A stretch of DNA of 64,000 bases from Siphonodentalium dalli (lineage: Eukaryota; Mollusca; Scaphopoda; Gadilida; Siphonodentaliidae). Shown one piece after another: positions 23,655 to 35,030 of the stretch. The translations under genes and the position numbers were made by a program. Each line of letters begins with the position of its first letter. The stretch's first letter is position 1. The stretch lies in NCBI GenBank assembly GCA_032622095.1, contig CP136066.1:172237164-172301163 (forward strand), read 5' to 3'. The notes beneath the pieces were generated by a model. It searched no databases. It saw nothing but the letters and a program-made list of their open reading frames with translations, and was not told where the DNA came from.

Positions 23655-25260
23655 GATAGCAACGCTACGTTGATTCTACGTTGGTTTTTCGTTGGTACCG
23701 TTGATTTTACGTTGGTTAGTTTTCACTACGTTGAATCAACGTAGATTCAACGTTGATTCCCAACGGTTAGATTTCTAACATTTTTCCAACGTTATTTCAA
23801 CAATATTGTTCCAACGTAATTCCCACGACGTTATATAAATGTTGGTTAAACGTTGAAAAACTAACGGTAAATCAACCAACGGTATACCAACGTTCTGCCA
23901 ACGCTGCAAGCGCTATGCCTGATTTTGGATGAATGTGGGGATATACACTGGTGAACTGAATAATTTAAGGGCTCGACTTGACTTAATTTTAGATACCTAA
24001 CTGAATATTGTGTCAATAAAAGTTAAATAAATAAAGTTACCAGATAAGTATGTTAATTCCCCATCAATATATATCTTCCCTAAAAATAAAATATGATTCC
24101 CCATGTTTGAATTTCAATGTTCCATGATACTTTGTGGGGGACTCTGCCAATATCAACAGGGTGTGTCAGGTAATGGTTTTTAATTTTCTTAATTGCGCTT
24201 AAGCCCAAATAATTGTGTTTAAGCGCAAATAATTTAAAAATAGCTTATTTGTACTGAAGCGAAATTATATTATTTCCGCTTAAGCACAAATAATGGAGCT
24301 TAAGGGAAAATAATTGTGCTTAAGCACAAATAATTATTTGAAGTGAATTTGGCCTCCAATACAAAATGTTTCCTTGTGATACATTGCAACTTATGTTGAT
24401 TGCTCTCTATGACTCACAATTATTATTTATATACATCAGAATCAATACAGAAAGTTCAGGGAATAGATACACTTGTATTATACACAAATTCAATAGAGTT
24501 GTTATATCAATAATAACCGAAATAGGGAATTAGCCAGTGCTAGCTACTACACTTTGTAGCCAATAATAAATCAATGTTGATAGAATGTTGTATTTCCAAC
24601 GTTGAATCAACGTCATTTTTTCAACGTTGAATCAACGTTATTTTTCCAACGTTGAATCAACGTTATTTTTCCAACGTTGAATCAACGTTATTTTTCCAAC
24701 ATTGAATCAACATTTTATTTCCAACATTATATTTAGAGTTGTTAAATTAACAGAAATAGGGAATTAGCAAGAGCTATTGGAGTTTGTGGTATATCTCCAA
24801 TAATAAATCAATGTTGAAACAACGTTGTATTTTCAACGTTGAGTCAACGTTATTTTTCCAACGTTGAATCAACGTTATTTTTCCAACGTTGAATCAACGT
24901 TATTTTTCCAACGTTGAATCAACGTTGAATCAACGTTATTTTTCCAATGTTGAATCAACGTTATTTTTCCAACGTTGAATCAACGTTATTTTTCCAACAT
25001 TGAATCAACGTTTTATTTCCAACATTATATTTAGAGTTGTTAAATTAACAGAAAAAGGGAATTAGCAAGAGCTATTGGAGTTTGTGGTATATCTCCAATA
25101 CTAAATCAATGTTGAAACAACGTTGTATTTTCAACGTTGAATCAACGTTATTTTTCCAATGTTGAATCAACGTTATTTTCCCAACGTTGTATCAACGTTA
25201 TTTTTCCAACGTTTAATCAACGTTATATTTTCAACGTTAAAAAATGCTGTATGATCAACA
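23655..25260. repeat. Left subterminal CAACGTT minisatellite
   Basis: Best developed from 24590 to 25230, where the 25-bp period CCAACGTTGAATCAACGTTATTTTT repeats many times. A ~300-bp higher-order unit is visible: the block ATTTAGAGTTGTTAAATTAAC ... AATAAATCAATGTTGAAACAAC occurs at about 24728 and 25028, with a diverged form near 24490. CTTAAG-rich DNA (24185-24350) lies inside the zone. Non-coding. Confidence 0.9.
24185..24350. repeat. CTTAAG iteron cluster A
   Basis: Repeats of a ~20-bp palindromic word of the type GCGCTTAAGCGCAAATAATT, with variants such as GTGCTTAAGCACAAATAATT. The cluster ends in GTGAATTTGGCCTCC. Related clusters are at 25775-25830, 26585-26785, 27465-27580, 28420-28640 and 29175-29245. 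Confidence 0.85.
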
Positions 25261-25829
25261 TTGCCAACATTCAATTCACCAAGATATCTATTTATCACTT
25301 TAAATATAAAGATTGATGTGATCTATCAAACAGTTAATAAACTATTAGTTTAAAAACACTACTGGTATATGTTGGCTGAAAGCATTTGAATTTTAATGCT
25401 GGAGCAATATGTGGTGCAATGTGCTAGCAGAATAGTAAACCGATGAAGCAAAGGTGTGGCAAATTTATTTCCTCACTCTTCTATCCACCCCCCCCCAAAA
25501 TTAAAATAGTCTTGTTCCTGGGGGAGGGTGATTCAGAAAAACATTCCACGATACAACGCAAGTTTTTTCGAAGGCAATTTGGGACCAACCCCAAAGTTTG
25601 ATGAAAAATGCTTAATATATAGAAGGATAAGGCATACACAGAGTGTGAAATGTTTTAAATAGCCATGCGGAAGAAATGCCAATCATGTAAGTTTAATGAA
25701 AAACTCCAGAAATCTCATAAAATTACTCATAGGGGCTCAGATACATGTTTCAGTTTCAGTGGCAAGAAGTATGGGAGGCCAAATTCACATTTAATAATGA
25801 ATTATGCTGTTAAAAGCGCAAATAATTAC

Positions 25830-26310
25830 GAGAGGAACATGTGGCTAATTTTAAAACCTGTTTTATTAGCCTAGTACTCAACAGTCAATTGTGAGTCTGT
25901 GCACAACAATCAAAGATAATCCCTAATTTCATTTTATCAGCATAATTAATTGATGTCTCCCTCCTGGAACTCTTGTATTTTTCCATTTAATTTTTTTAAA
26001 GTATTTTTGTACAGTTTGGCCCATTCCTATGGTCATATAGCATGAATGTGGTGTCACTTCATGAGGGATTGCTTACCTCATATGGTGTACTTATTAACTT
26101 AAATCAAGGAAAAAACCCTATTTTCATATTATCAGCATTCCTGTCCCAAAAATTGGTGTTTCATTACTGGAGCTTTGGTGTCTCAGTCCTTGAGCTCCAG
26201 TATTTTAATTAAATTAGCATCTCTTGCATTGATAAATAGTATTTTCATGGTCATATAGGGTGACTGTGTTGTCAATGAGGGCTTGCTTCCCCCATATGGT
26301 GTGCCTGTAT
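25830..26310. repeat. Degenerate ~190-bp modules (two copies)
   Basis: Two successive modules with the order TTATCAGCAT, TGTCTCC, GAGCTCCAGTATTTT, ATGGTCATATAG, GAGGGCTTGCTT, CATATGGTG. Further copies follow at 27740-27930, 28735-28925 and 28938-29110. The longer block 25830-26090 as a whole is duplicated at about 27650-27930. No protein reading is shared between copies. Confidence 0.7.
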
Positions 26311-26584
26311 ACTCAAAGATTGAAGAAACTCAAAGTGGCCCTGACTAGTACAGAAGGTAATGCTATCGCGAGTCGCCCTGACTAATGCTGAAGAAAATAT
26401 AATGCTATCACGAGTTGCCCCGACTAAACCAGAAGGTAATGTTATGGCGAGTCAGCCATTTTAATAAAAAAGTTAATCTGGCTCCCTACCCATCCAAACA
26501 AATGAAAACAAGAGGTGAAATGTCAATAGGTTAAGGTTGAGTTATGGATAAACCTATTTATTCACAAGGGATGTTTAGTTACAT

Positions 26585-26785
26585 ATAACCATAAATTGCA
26601 CTTAAGCATAATTAAGTGCAAATAATTATGCTTAAGCACAAATAATTAAACTTAAGAGCAATTGATTGTGCTTAAGCATAATTATTTGCGCTTAAGCGCC
26701 ATCAATTGATCTTAAGCGCAATCATTTCTACTTAAGTGAAATGAATTGCTCTTAAGCACAATTCATTATTAAATGTGAATTTGAC
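26585..26785. repeat. CTTAAG iteron cluster B
   Basis: About ten CTTAAG-centred words, each flanked by AAT(T/A)-rich spacers (for example GCGCTTAAGCGCCATCAATT). The cluster ends AAATGTGAATTTGACGTCCCAT, a terminal phrase that also closes clusters A, E and G in slightly different forms. Confidence 0.85.
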
Positions 26786-27464
26786 GTCCCATGAAGAAGT
26801 TGTTGTAAATCCAATTAACAGTTAAATGTTAACATGAACATTTTTGAAATGTAAAACTAAACTAATTTGGGTTTATCCTTATACAACTGAATATAATATT
26901 ATAAACAAATGAAGAAAAAAACCAGCAAATTTCAACAGTCTTGTAGAATAACTAAATTTAAGTTATTTTCTGAGGGTGGAATTTATGGCATCAGGACTGA
27001 CCTGACAAGAAACTGATATTCCTTTCGGCATAAACTGTTATAACACCAGTAGGCAACATATCTCCATGAGGCCACATCAATGAACTTACTGGTGGAGGAA
27101 TACATTTGTTACTTCTCTAATGTGTGAAAACTACGGTTTGTTAGCCTGTCATATGAATGGATCTCCATTGGATGATCGAAATGGTATGAGTTAAATATAT
27201 AGATGATGAACTGGATGACAATATAAAGGAATAGTTTTGGATTGTACTGTCTGATCCATGCACAATGTGACAATGGTCTTAGCTTGATAATGTTCAAAGA
27301 TATTTGTTGATACAGTATAGGCCTATACATAAAACATTATATTAATTGACACTGAAATAGCCATATACGACATGTAGACTGAAGAGTAATCATCTAAGGG
27401 TATCAGGTCCATAATTAGTAGTTATCATGGTGTCACCCCTACCCATATGAACCCTGTTGAAGAA

Positions 27465-27580
27465 CAAATTCACATTTATTAATGAATAGCACTTAAGAGC
27501 AATTGATTGCGCTTAAGCACAAATAATTTTGCTTAAGTGCAAATACCACATATTGTGCAATTAATCGCGCTTTAGGCTAG
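27465..27580. repeat. CTTAAG iteron cluster C
   Basis: Begins AAATTCACATTTATTAATGAAT, the inverse of the phrase that ends the other clusters, followed by CACTTAAGAGCAATTGATTGCGCTTAAGCAC repeats (quoted here only as a type). It is therefore in the opposite orientation to cluster B. Confidence 0.8.
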
Positions 27581-27939
27581 CGTAATTGTAACTATCATCT
27601 AACCTATCCATAAACCATTGACATGACCTGGTTATCACCTAGTAGCAACACAAGAGGAGCATTGGGCTAAGTTTAATCTGTTTTAATTAGCCTGAGTACT
27701 CAACAGTCCTCTGTGAGTAGATGTATGTGTACAACAATGATAATCCATAATTACATATTATCAGCATCCCTATATCCAAAGAATTGATTTCTCCTTCCCG
27801 GAACTCTAGAATTGTTTTATATAATTTTTTAGAAGTATTTTTGCATGGATTTGGGACATTACTATGGTCATATAGCATTATTATGCATGTGGTGTCACTG
27901 CATGAGGGCTTGCTTACCACATATGGTAAAAAGGCATTA

Positions 27940-28090
27940 ACGGATTTCAACGAAATTTTATACCTAGGGATATTTTTATCGGGGGGGGGGGGTGTTTTCG
28001 ACGGGTCAAATCATGACCCCCGCCCTGACCTTGACCTTCAAAATGGTCAATTCAAGGTCAAAGCCCGGACGAAGTCGGGTCACCTGCTAG
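27940..28090 (+). mobile_element. 3'-end fragment of a Helitron-like or RTE-like element
   Basis: Starts near GATTTCAACGAAATTTTA, contains a poly-G run (27979-27991), and ends in the small hairpin CCCGGACGAAGTCGGG followed by TCACCTGCTAG and then T (28091). A short hairpin about 10 bases before CTAG|T matches the Helitron 3' terminus rule (CTRR, A/T target). Some RTE-type LINE tails look similar. The 5' end cannot be identified, so it is a fragment of uncertain class. Confidence 0.4.
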
Positions 28091-28419
28091 TAATAATATA
28101 AATGCGATTTTTGTCACAATAAATTCACGGTTTGACATACAGATCGTCGATCATCGTCATTTTAGATAATTTTAGACGTGGACACTGCGGGATGACCGGC
28201 GTTTTACTACCATATATGTTGCCTTTTAGATCATTTTATCGTCAATAAATTATCTTATCTGATCTTAACTGGTACTCCGTATTCCATATGGCTGTTAACT
28301 GGTATTACGCATTCCACCCTCTGTGTTAAGTGGTATTCCGTATTCCAGGGGGGTGGGGGCCTCCTTATTATGAACCTCATTTGATCTTTGAGGGGTGAAA
28401 ACTTGCTATAGCGCTATTC

Positions 28420-28640
28420 ATTTGCACTTAAGCGAAAATCAATTGCGCAACTCAATTGGATAAAGATGTAAGTAATTGTGCTTAAGCGAAATTGAATTAC
28501 GATTAAGCAGCTTAAGCGCAATTGAATTGCGCTTAAGTTCAATTATCTAATAAATGTGAAAACGGCCTTCCATAGTTAGGTGTCTAACAATTTATTTGCG
28601 CTTAAGTGTAAATCATTTGCGCTTAAGCGCAAACACCTAA
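28420..28640. repeat. CTTAAG iteron clusters D and E
   Basis: Two adjacent groups of GCGCTTAAG(C/T)GCAATT words are separated by the phrase AATGTGAAAACGGCCTTCCAT at about 28553-28573. The pattern is the same as in the clusters to the left. Confidence 0.8.
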
Positions 28641-28734
28641 CACTCCCTTACTTCCCTCCGATTGTGAATGATTGAGTCCATCTCATAGTAGTAGCTCCAT
28701 ACAGACTCGAAAGTTGAAGAAAAAACATGTTTCC

Positions 28735-29110
28735 ATATGCATATCAGCATCTCTGTCCCTGGTGTCCCAAGAATTGGTGCCTCACTCCAAGAGCTCTTGT
28801 ATATTTTATTAAAGGGAATTTCCTGCACAGATATGTACAATTTCCATGGCCGTAAAAGGGGAATTAGGGTTACTGGGGGAGGCTTGCTTCCCTCGCATGG
28901 AGTACTTATATTGACTTGCAATAAGGGGGAAAACACTATTTTCATATTATCAGTATCCCTGCCCCCAATAATTTGTGTCTCCATCCCAGAAATCTAGTAT
29001 ATTTTATAAAAAGAGACATATCCTGCACAGATCTATACCATTTCCGTGGTCATAAAAAGGGAATTAGGGTTACTGTGGGATTGCGTCCCTCATATGGTGG
29101 GCCTATATAG
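28735..29110. repeat. Degenerate ~190-bp modules (two further copies)
   Basis: The shared order is TTTCATATTATCAG, ATCCCTG(T/C)CCC, AATTGGTG, TCTAGTATATTTTAT, TCCTGCACAGAT, CCATTTCC(A/G)TGG, GGGAATTAGGGTTACTG, CCCTCATATGGTG. These two copies resemble each other more than those at 25830-26310. A 115-codon and an 86-codon frame across them are on opposite strands and not supported. Confidence 0.7.
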
Positions 29111-29174
29111 GCTTGAGTGGTGTGTTTAGGCCTGTGCCATTTAAAATTAATTCAGTGGGGATCAATGCATATGA

Positions 29175-29245
29175 ATTTTTATTTGCGCTTAAGTACAAAT
29201 CATTTGGACTTAAGCGCAAATAAGGAATAAATGTGAAAATGGCCT
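29175..29245. repeat. CTTAAG iteron cluster F
   Basis: Short group with GCGCTTAAGTACAAATCATT type words, ending AATGTGAAAATGGCCTCCCAT. It is followed by a poly-C run at 29270-29279. Confidence 0.8.
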
Positions 29246-29459
29246 CCCATGCCTCTGAACCAGATCACCCCCCCCCCCCAAGTTTGAGATTTTTTTTTTC
29301 AAAGTCAAATATCCCCTCCCCATTTATAGGTTGGAATTTTCCAGCCCAACACCCCCCTCCCCAATCCACCACCGACAGTTTGTTTAGTTATTTTCTTTTG
29401 TTCAATAAAACCAGATGAATCAGACATATTATAAATCGTTTTAGCCACACCCCCCTCAA

Positions 29460-29772
29460 TAAAGACAATAACCACGTTATTAATACGTTAGCGAATACCG
29501 ATATTAATTGCGCCAAGCCAGGGACAAAACGCACCTGTTAATATAGAAACTAAACAGCTCGCGGTGAGTTGCACGTGCATGACGCGCTCTTGACTTCATA
29601 ATATTTCGTCATCGCGCACTGTTGAGTGTTTGGATGTGAAAATATTTCGAGTACACGATTTGGGACAACTTCCATGCAAGTTTTGAACGGAGCGTTCGAA
29701 TAAACGACCCCGTTGACCTACATATAGACCCGGAATAGCCGCGCATTTCAGTTTACGGAAGTGTGAACATCG
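29460..29772 (+). promoter_or_regulatory. CpG-rich block ending in a consensus splice donor
   Basis: CpG dinucleotides are clearly denser here than in the surrounding AT-rich repeats (for example TGACGCGCTC, CGTCATCGCGCAC and CGGAGCGTTCGAATAAACGACC). The block ends GAACATCG|GTGAGTATT, a textbook donor, at 29772/29773. It looks like a promoter with a non-coding first exon on the plus strand. No open frame is convincing, and no TATA box or start site can be proved. It may be a gene remnant or lncRNA captured by, or older than, the surrounding element. Confidence 0.35.
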
Positions 29773-30654
29773 GTGAGTATTAATTATTGACCCAATTTTC
29801 ACAATCACTCCCTCACTTAGTCACTATCACTGTGACTGTCGTATCAGCAGTCTGACTCTGAGCAGACGGCACTCTCAGTGACTCTGTCTCTAGCCGGGGC
29901 GTACTCCCAGTCTCCGTGACCTAAATAGTCTGGGTCGCTGTCTCTGACCCGTGACCGTGACATTCACATTGCGCTTGAAGTTGAATTTGCCAATGAACTT
30001 TTAGTTTTACAACGACAACACCTACATTTTCATTTTGTATTTGGTCAAGTGACCAATTTTAAATGGGGATTTCCATGCAAATCTGCTCAGCTGAGCAAAA
30101 GGTACAGAGTTGCAGTAACTTGCACGGCATACTTCTGATTTGATGTGGCATTGGAAACAACAGGTATTTGACTTGTTCCGTATTATGTTGGTGTATTTAT
30201 TTTTTAATTTTGTATTGATTTTTCAAATGTAGGTCAAGTGATGTAATTCCAGAAAATAATTCTCAAAAATGTATTTATTGAAAAAGTTTATGATTTAGCG
30301 GAACTGCAGATAAATAGCTGTTGTTTCCAATCCAATGCCACATTAATTCCTGGCACAGTGCTCACTGCTCAGAAAAAGTCAGTTGCAAGAGAGGGTCCTC
30401 AGAGGGAACTCTAAATTTCTTGAAGTTGAAAGTTGAATATTTAAATTGTGTTTGTTTGAAATTGAAGAGGATTTGCAGTTTACAAATTTTACAAATTACA
30501 ATGTACTATATCTATATCTGACATGTATATGTTTATATAATATTGGCTATTCATTATTCTCAGTAATGGAGTAAATAATTATTCGGTGTCTCTCATCTCA
30601 CTCTCAGGGGGGGGGGGGGGAGGTAGTAAAAAAAATTAGCAGGAAGGTATGCTG

Positions 30655-31042
30655 TTTTTATACGCCCTTTTTTGAAAAAAGGTTGTATTATGTTATCAGT
30701 CTGTCCGTTCGTCTGTCTGTCTGTCCGTCCGTCCGTTAACATTTGTGGTTTCCGATCGATAACTCCAGTTTTTTTTTTATCTGAACCAAAGTTGGTATGT
30801 GTATTTCCCAGCTAAAGATACAGGCCAAGTTCGAATATGGGTTCCGTACAATTATATTTACATGAGTTACGGCCCTGTATCAACTTAGAATTGACCAATT
30901 TCATAACATTTCGGTTTCCGACCGATAACTCCAGTTTTTATTATGTTATCTGCACAAACCAAAGCTGGTATGTGTATTTCCCAGCTAAAACTACAGGCCA
31001 AGTTCGAATATAGGTTCTGTATAATTATTTTTACATGAGTTA
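30655..31042. repeat. Dispersed repeat with ~165-bp internal duplication
   Basis: The CTGTCCGTTCGTCTGTCTGT tract is followed by two diverged copies of one block (about 30735-30898 and 30903-31042). Each has TTTCCGA(T/C)CGATAACTCCAG, GTGTATTTCCCAGCTAAA, ACAGGCCAAGTTCGAATAT and ACATGAGTTAC. The second copy is cut by the element at 31041-31565 and resumes at TATGGCC. Confidence 0.75.
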
Positions 31043-31565
31043 CTCTTGACTTGAGTGCCTAATATAGTAATAAACATACAGGGCGGAATAAACATACAGG
31101 GCGGAATATTCCCAATTTTTAATAAACATACAGGGCGGAATAAACATGCAGGGTGGAAATTTCCCCAAATCTATTGAAATACTCAGTTAAAATCCACCAT
31201 AGCTCGTCCTATTTAATATTGTACTAGTTTATATGTTAATATTACTACATTGTAACCCACTTTGAGAAATGGATGGTATATTCAGCAATAGTATCCTAGC
31301 TAGTAAGTACTAGTACTAATACTAAATACAATTTGGGATCCAAGGATATATATACTACTAGTAGTATGTTTTGCGAGATACTTTAACATACTAGTAGGAA
31401 GGGAGACCCCCTAACCGGTTATTGTTCAGCCTTAATACTATACAATTGTACCAGTACCACCGTCAAATTTAATAAATGTACAGGGCCAAATAACGATTAT
31501 ACAAGCGGGAATTTTAACTCAAATTTAACAATCGTACATGTACCTTTATTAGGCACTCAAGAGTA
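31041..31565. mobile_element. TACTCT-ended MITE, copy 1
   Basis: The ends are TACTCTTGA...GTGCCTAATA and its inverse TTATTAGGCACTCAAGAGTA. Comparing the interrupted host block with its upstream duplicate shows insertion at a TA that is present on both sides, so the mobile part is 31043-31563. The interior has four copies of AATAAACATACAGGGCGGAA-type words on the left and related words in the opposite sense on the right. TA duplication points to a Tc1/mariner-type mechanism. Non-coding. Confidence 0.8.
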
Positions 31566-31899
31566 TGGCCATTTTTCGACTCAGAATTTGACCGCATTTT
31601 GGCATTGAAATTAGGGGTATATCAGATTTTCTTCAAATGTAAGCTCAAAGTATTATTTTATTTTGTGGTAGTACAATTTGAAATGGCTAAAGGGCATATT
31701 TTGCCACGCCCTAGCGATGCTCTCGTTTGCATCTGGCCTTTTTTGGGTACCCACCTGCAGAAAAAAAAATTGACACCCAATTTATTTATTTTGTTTACAC
31801 CCACTGTGACCCACACCTAATATTTCACTAATTTTGGTCTAAACCACATAAAAACCCATATCACTCATATGAGTCATAATGACTGTGAAATTATCTCAT

Positions 31900-32352
31900 T
31901 TAACCCTTTCAGTGCCAAGTCCAATTTGTGTATCAACCCATATACCCTGTGCCAATGCATTCTCTTATATATGCGAGTCGACCATATGTCGCCTTGCATA
32001 TATAAGAGAATGCATTGGCCTAACAATTTTTCATCATTTGTTATTATTTTTTACAATTTTAATAATTTGTTCTTATATTCTTCAACAGACTTATTTTGTA
32101 GGTTTAGTGCCAGGGAATGTTACGTTTTTCATGGGCATCACAATTATTACTATGAATACTTGGTGATACTTTTGAGTTATAACATGCCCCTAAGGTTTTA
32201 TCCCGTTTGTTTTTAAATTCGCTATAGCATGCTGCATACCCAAAACAAATTCAACCCAACAAAATCTATTAATTTTTTAATTTTTTTTTACCAATTTTAC
32301 AGACCATAAATTAGGGCCGATGATATCGGCCCCTGGCACTTAATAGGGTTAA
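31900..32352. mobile_element. TTAA MITE with the CATTCTCTTATATATGCGAG core, AGTGCCA-ended family
   Basis: The ends are TTAACCCTTTCAGTGCCAAG and, inverted, TTAACCCTATTAAGTGCCAG. The palindromic core at about 31952-32020 (CCAATGCATTCTCTTATATA ... GAATGCATTGG) is nearly identical to that in the CATGAC- and ACCCAACA-ended families. The spacer is AT-rich. No coding. piggyBac-like by TTAA/CCC ends (inference). Confidence 0.8.
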
Positions 32353-32601
32353 CAGTTTAACCTGTTTCAGAAGCTGTTTTAATTGAAAAAAGGTCAATAG
32401 AGGTAAATACTAAATATGAAGATTTTTTTCAAATATGGCTGATAGGCATTTGTCTACCACATACATGCACTGGAGCTTCCAGGTCAGTGTGTGATGAGAG
32501 TATGCTATAAGTCTTCCTGGGTGGTCAAATTCCATACTGCTAAATGCCGTAGTAAATGGAAATTCTATTAAATCTTAATGCATTGATATCGACAAGTGGA
32601 C

Positions 32602-32718
32602 ATACAGACAATAAAGCTTTCTGATGAATGGCAACAAGCCATATTTCCGACTAAATCCTGAAAAGTTACCCATAATTCTGCTGTGGTTAAGAAGTTGATT
32701 AATTAGAGCATTACTGAT
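32602..32718 (+). mobile_element. TA-flanked MITE (ACAGTAATGC family), degraded copy
   Basis: Contains GGCAACAAGCCATATTTCCG, AAAAGTTACCCATAATTCTG and TTAATTAGAGCATTACTG, as in 20235-20399 and 58375-58514. The left terminal repeat is degraded (ACAGACAATAAAGC). Confidence 0.75.
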
Positions 32719-32977
32719 ATGTGCACATACAGGGAGCAAATTAACTGATATCGCATCGCAATTTGCTACCCAAATTTGGATAATAGCTATGCAATTTGGT
32801 ATGAATTTGATATGATTTTAGAACAATGCGATCTAACATGTCAATGGGAGTTTACTAGTACTAGTATTTGCTATTAAATCAAAATTTCAAAAGTAATTTG
32901 CTCCCTGTGCACATAAAACACTATTTATAAGGCATATGCATCCAATTTTACAAAACCAAATGATACATAACCTAGCA

Positions 32978-33559
32978 TACTCTAGTGTCCCGAATGTGTA
33001 TGTTTATATTCTTTCATGAAAATTGCCGCCCTGTAGTGTATGAGCTTATTCCGTTTTATATCTTTATTATTTTTTTCAATTTCAATGTTTAATCTGACAT
33101 AATCGTATAAAATTGCCAGCTGTCACAAGCTGTAGCTTTTTACTGACAAATTTATAAGCCACAGCTGGCAACAGCCAATTACGCATCCATGTCATGACAC
33201 TCAACCCCATCTAAAGTTACCTCTACCGGTAGTAGTAACGGTACATGCACCAGTAGTAATACATGTACGGTACATGAACCAGTAGTAATACATGTAACGG
33301 TATTGGTACTGGTAGATATCGAAAACTGGATGTCATTGAGTTTGAATTCAATTACAGTTATTGGACACTCAAGTACAAGCAAATACCAAGGGAGGGTTGA
33401 CAGATTGATAGCCAATGATCGGCTTGTTAGAATATTGAGACATCTAAGAATTTGTCCGCCCTGTACTTCTATTCCAGTCTGTTCTATTATTGAAATTTGT
33501 CCAATCGTCCACCCTGTACTACTATTCTGGTTTGTTCTTCTATTCGGGACACTAGAGTA
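32978..33559. mobile_element. TACTCT-ended MITE, copy 2
   Basis: The ends are TACTCTAGTGTCCCGAAT and the exact inverse ATTCGGGACACTAGAGTA. The interior carries scattered words of the GCCGCCCTGTA / CCACCCTGTACTACTATTC type in both senses, as in the other TACTCT elements, and a short repeat rich in GTACATG and CAGTAGTAATACATGTA. The 162-codon minus-strand frame overlapping it is a by-product of these repeats. Confidence 0.75.
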
Positions 33560-35030
33560 TCCCCTGAATATCCAGTGAGATATCATTATTTCCCCCTGCA
33601 AGTTATTACTAGTACATGACTGAACATGTGTTTTGGCTATTTGGCCTCTATCACATTTTAAGCTCATGACATCTCAGGACAGTGAACTCAATCTTGACTT
33701 TCGAGTCACTGTTGGACATTATGTAGGGTAGACATATCCATAACATATCAGTTGTTACTAGTAAGCTTCAATTGAACTAGAGTTGACATATTTTGAAAAT
33801 AGATATACATATCTAGAGAGGATATTAATTTGCCAGACTGCAATTGATTAACTTGATGCACTGATTAACATTATTTTCTAGCCATTGATAGTTTGAGGCA
33901 GCTGCTCGCTCTTTTTCCATGCACACACTCAAGACTTAAAGGTCTTAGTTACATGAGGACAAGTTTATTTCAGTTTTACACTTCCCGAAGCTTCTTTTGA
34001 AGGGTGTCGGGAAGGTAGATTTTTACTTCACCATTCCATATGCAACATGTCAGCTTAATGTCACCTCCATTAAGGCCCATATAAGGTCCCAGTAACATAA
34101 ATAAGGTGTTTTTGCAGTTATGTTTTTAACTGTTACAAATGTCAAATATGGGCACAAAAGGTCTTCAGTAAAAAATTTGCATGAGGTTGTAAAAAATGTG
34201 TTTTTTTGTCTCTCGGACCACCCACCCCGCCATACCTTCCTGCAAATCTCGGAAACACCCCCCCCCCCCTGCGTCTCATAAAAAAAAATAATGCGGGGTA
34301 CATATGATATTTCTCAGTCAGTAGTGAATTACATTCATAAGGAACAAATAATATCAAAGAATTATATTCCCCTTGTTATTTATCGACTTTATACGGTTCC
34401 CTGGGTATCAAACCTTCAAAAAGTTCCCAGGTTTTGTACTGGTGGAAAATGATCACTACGGGCATTACTAGTAGACAGAGTAGACAATGCACCCCGGCCC
34501 TTGGGTTGGAACTTTTCAACTAGCATATCACCTCAAGCTTTCCAAATGAAAATTCCAACCCCCTAAACTTAAATTTGACCAAAATTAGAAAAACAAATAT
34601 GAAATTATTCACGGCATTAAAGGTACTCAATCCGATCAGATGCTTCTAAATTACTAGTTCTCTTTGAGGTTATTATTGTTAATAGTAACAACTTGATTTT
34701 AGAGTTATCCATCTTTAATACAACCGCAATTTGTCCGTTTTTAGCACGTGGTCCTCGAAAAGATTGGGCCACAAACAATAGAAACCGCACATTTCAAACA
34801 TCGATATCTAATCAATCTGAGCTTTGATGGGTGCGTTCCTCGACTCGAATCAAATATTTTTTACCCCCGAAGCCAAAGAAATAGTAATTTAGGAGCGTCT
34901 GATCTGATTGAGTACCTTTAATAGTCTATTAAATTACTGGTTAGAAAATCAAACAATGTCAATGAGAACAATTTCAACCTAGTACTATATTACGGTATAT
35001 ATATATGTAAACTAATGGATATGTACATTT

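Noticed and set aside
33179-33667. 162-codon minus-strand frame, the longest in the window
   Set aside because: It runs mostly through a TACTCT element with iterated words and inverted ends, and its translation echoes those repeats with no domain.
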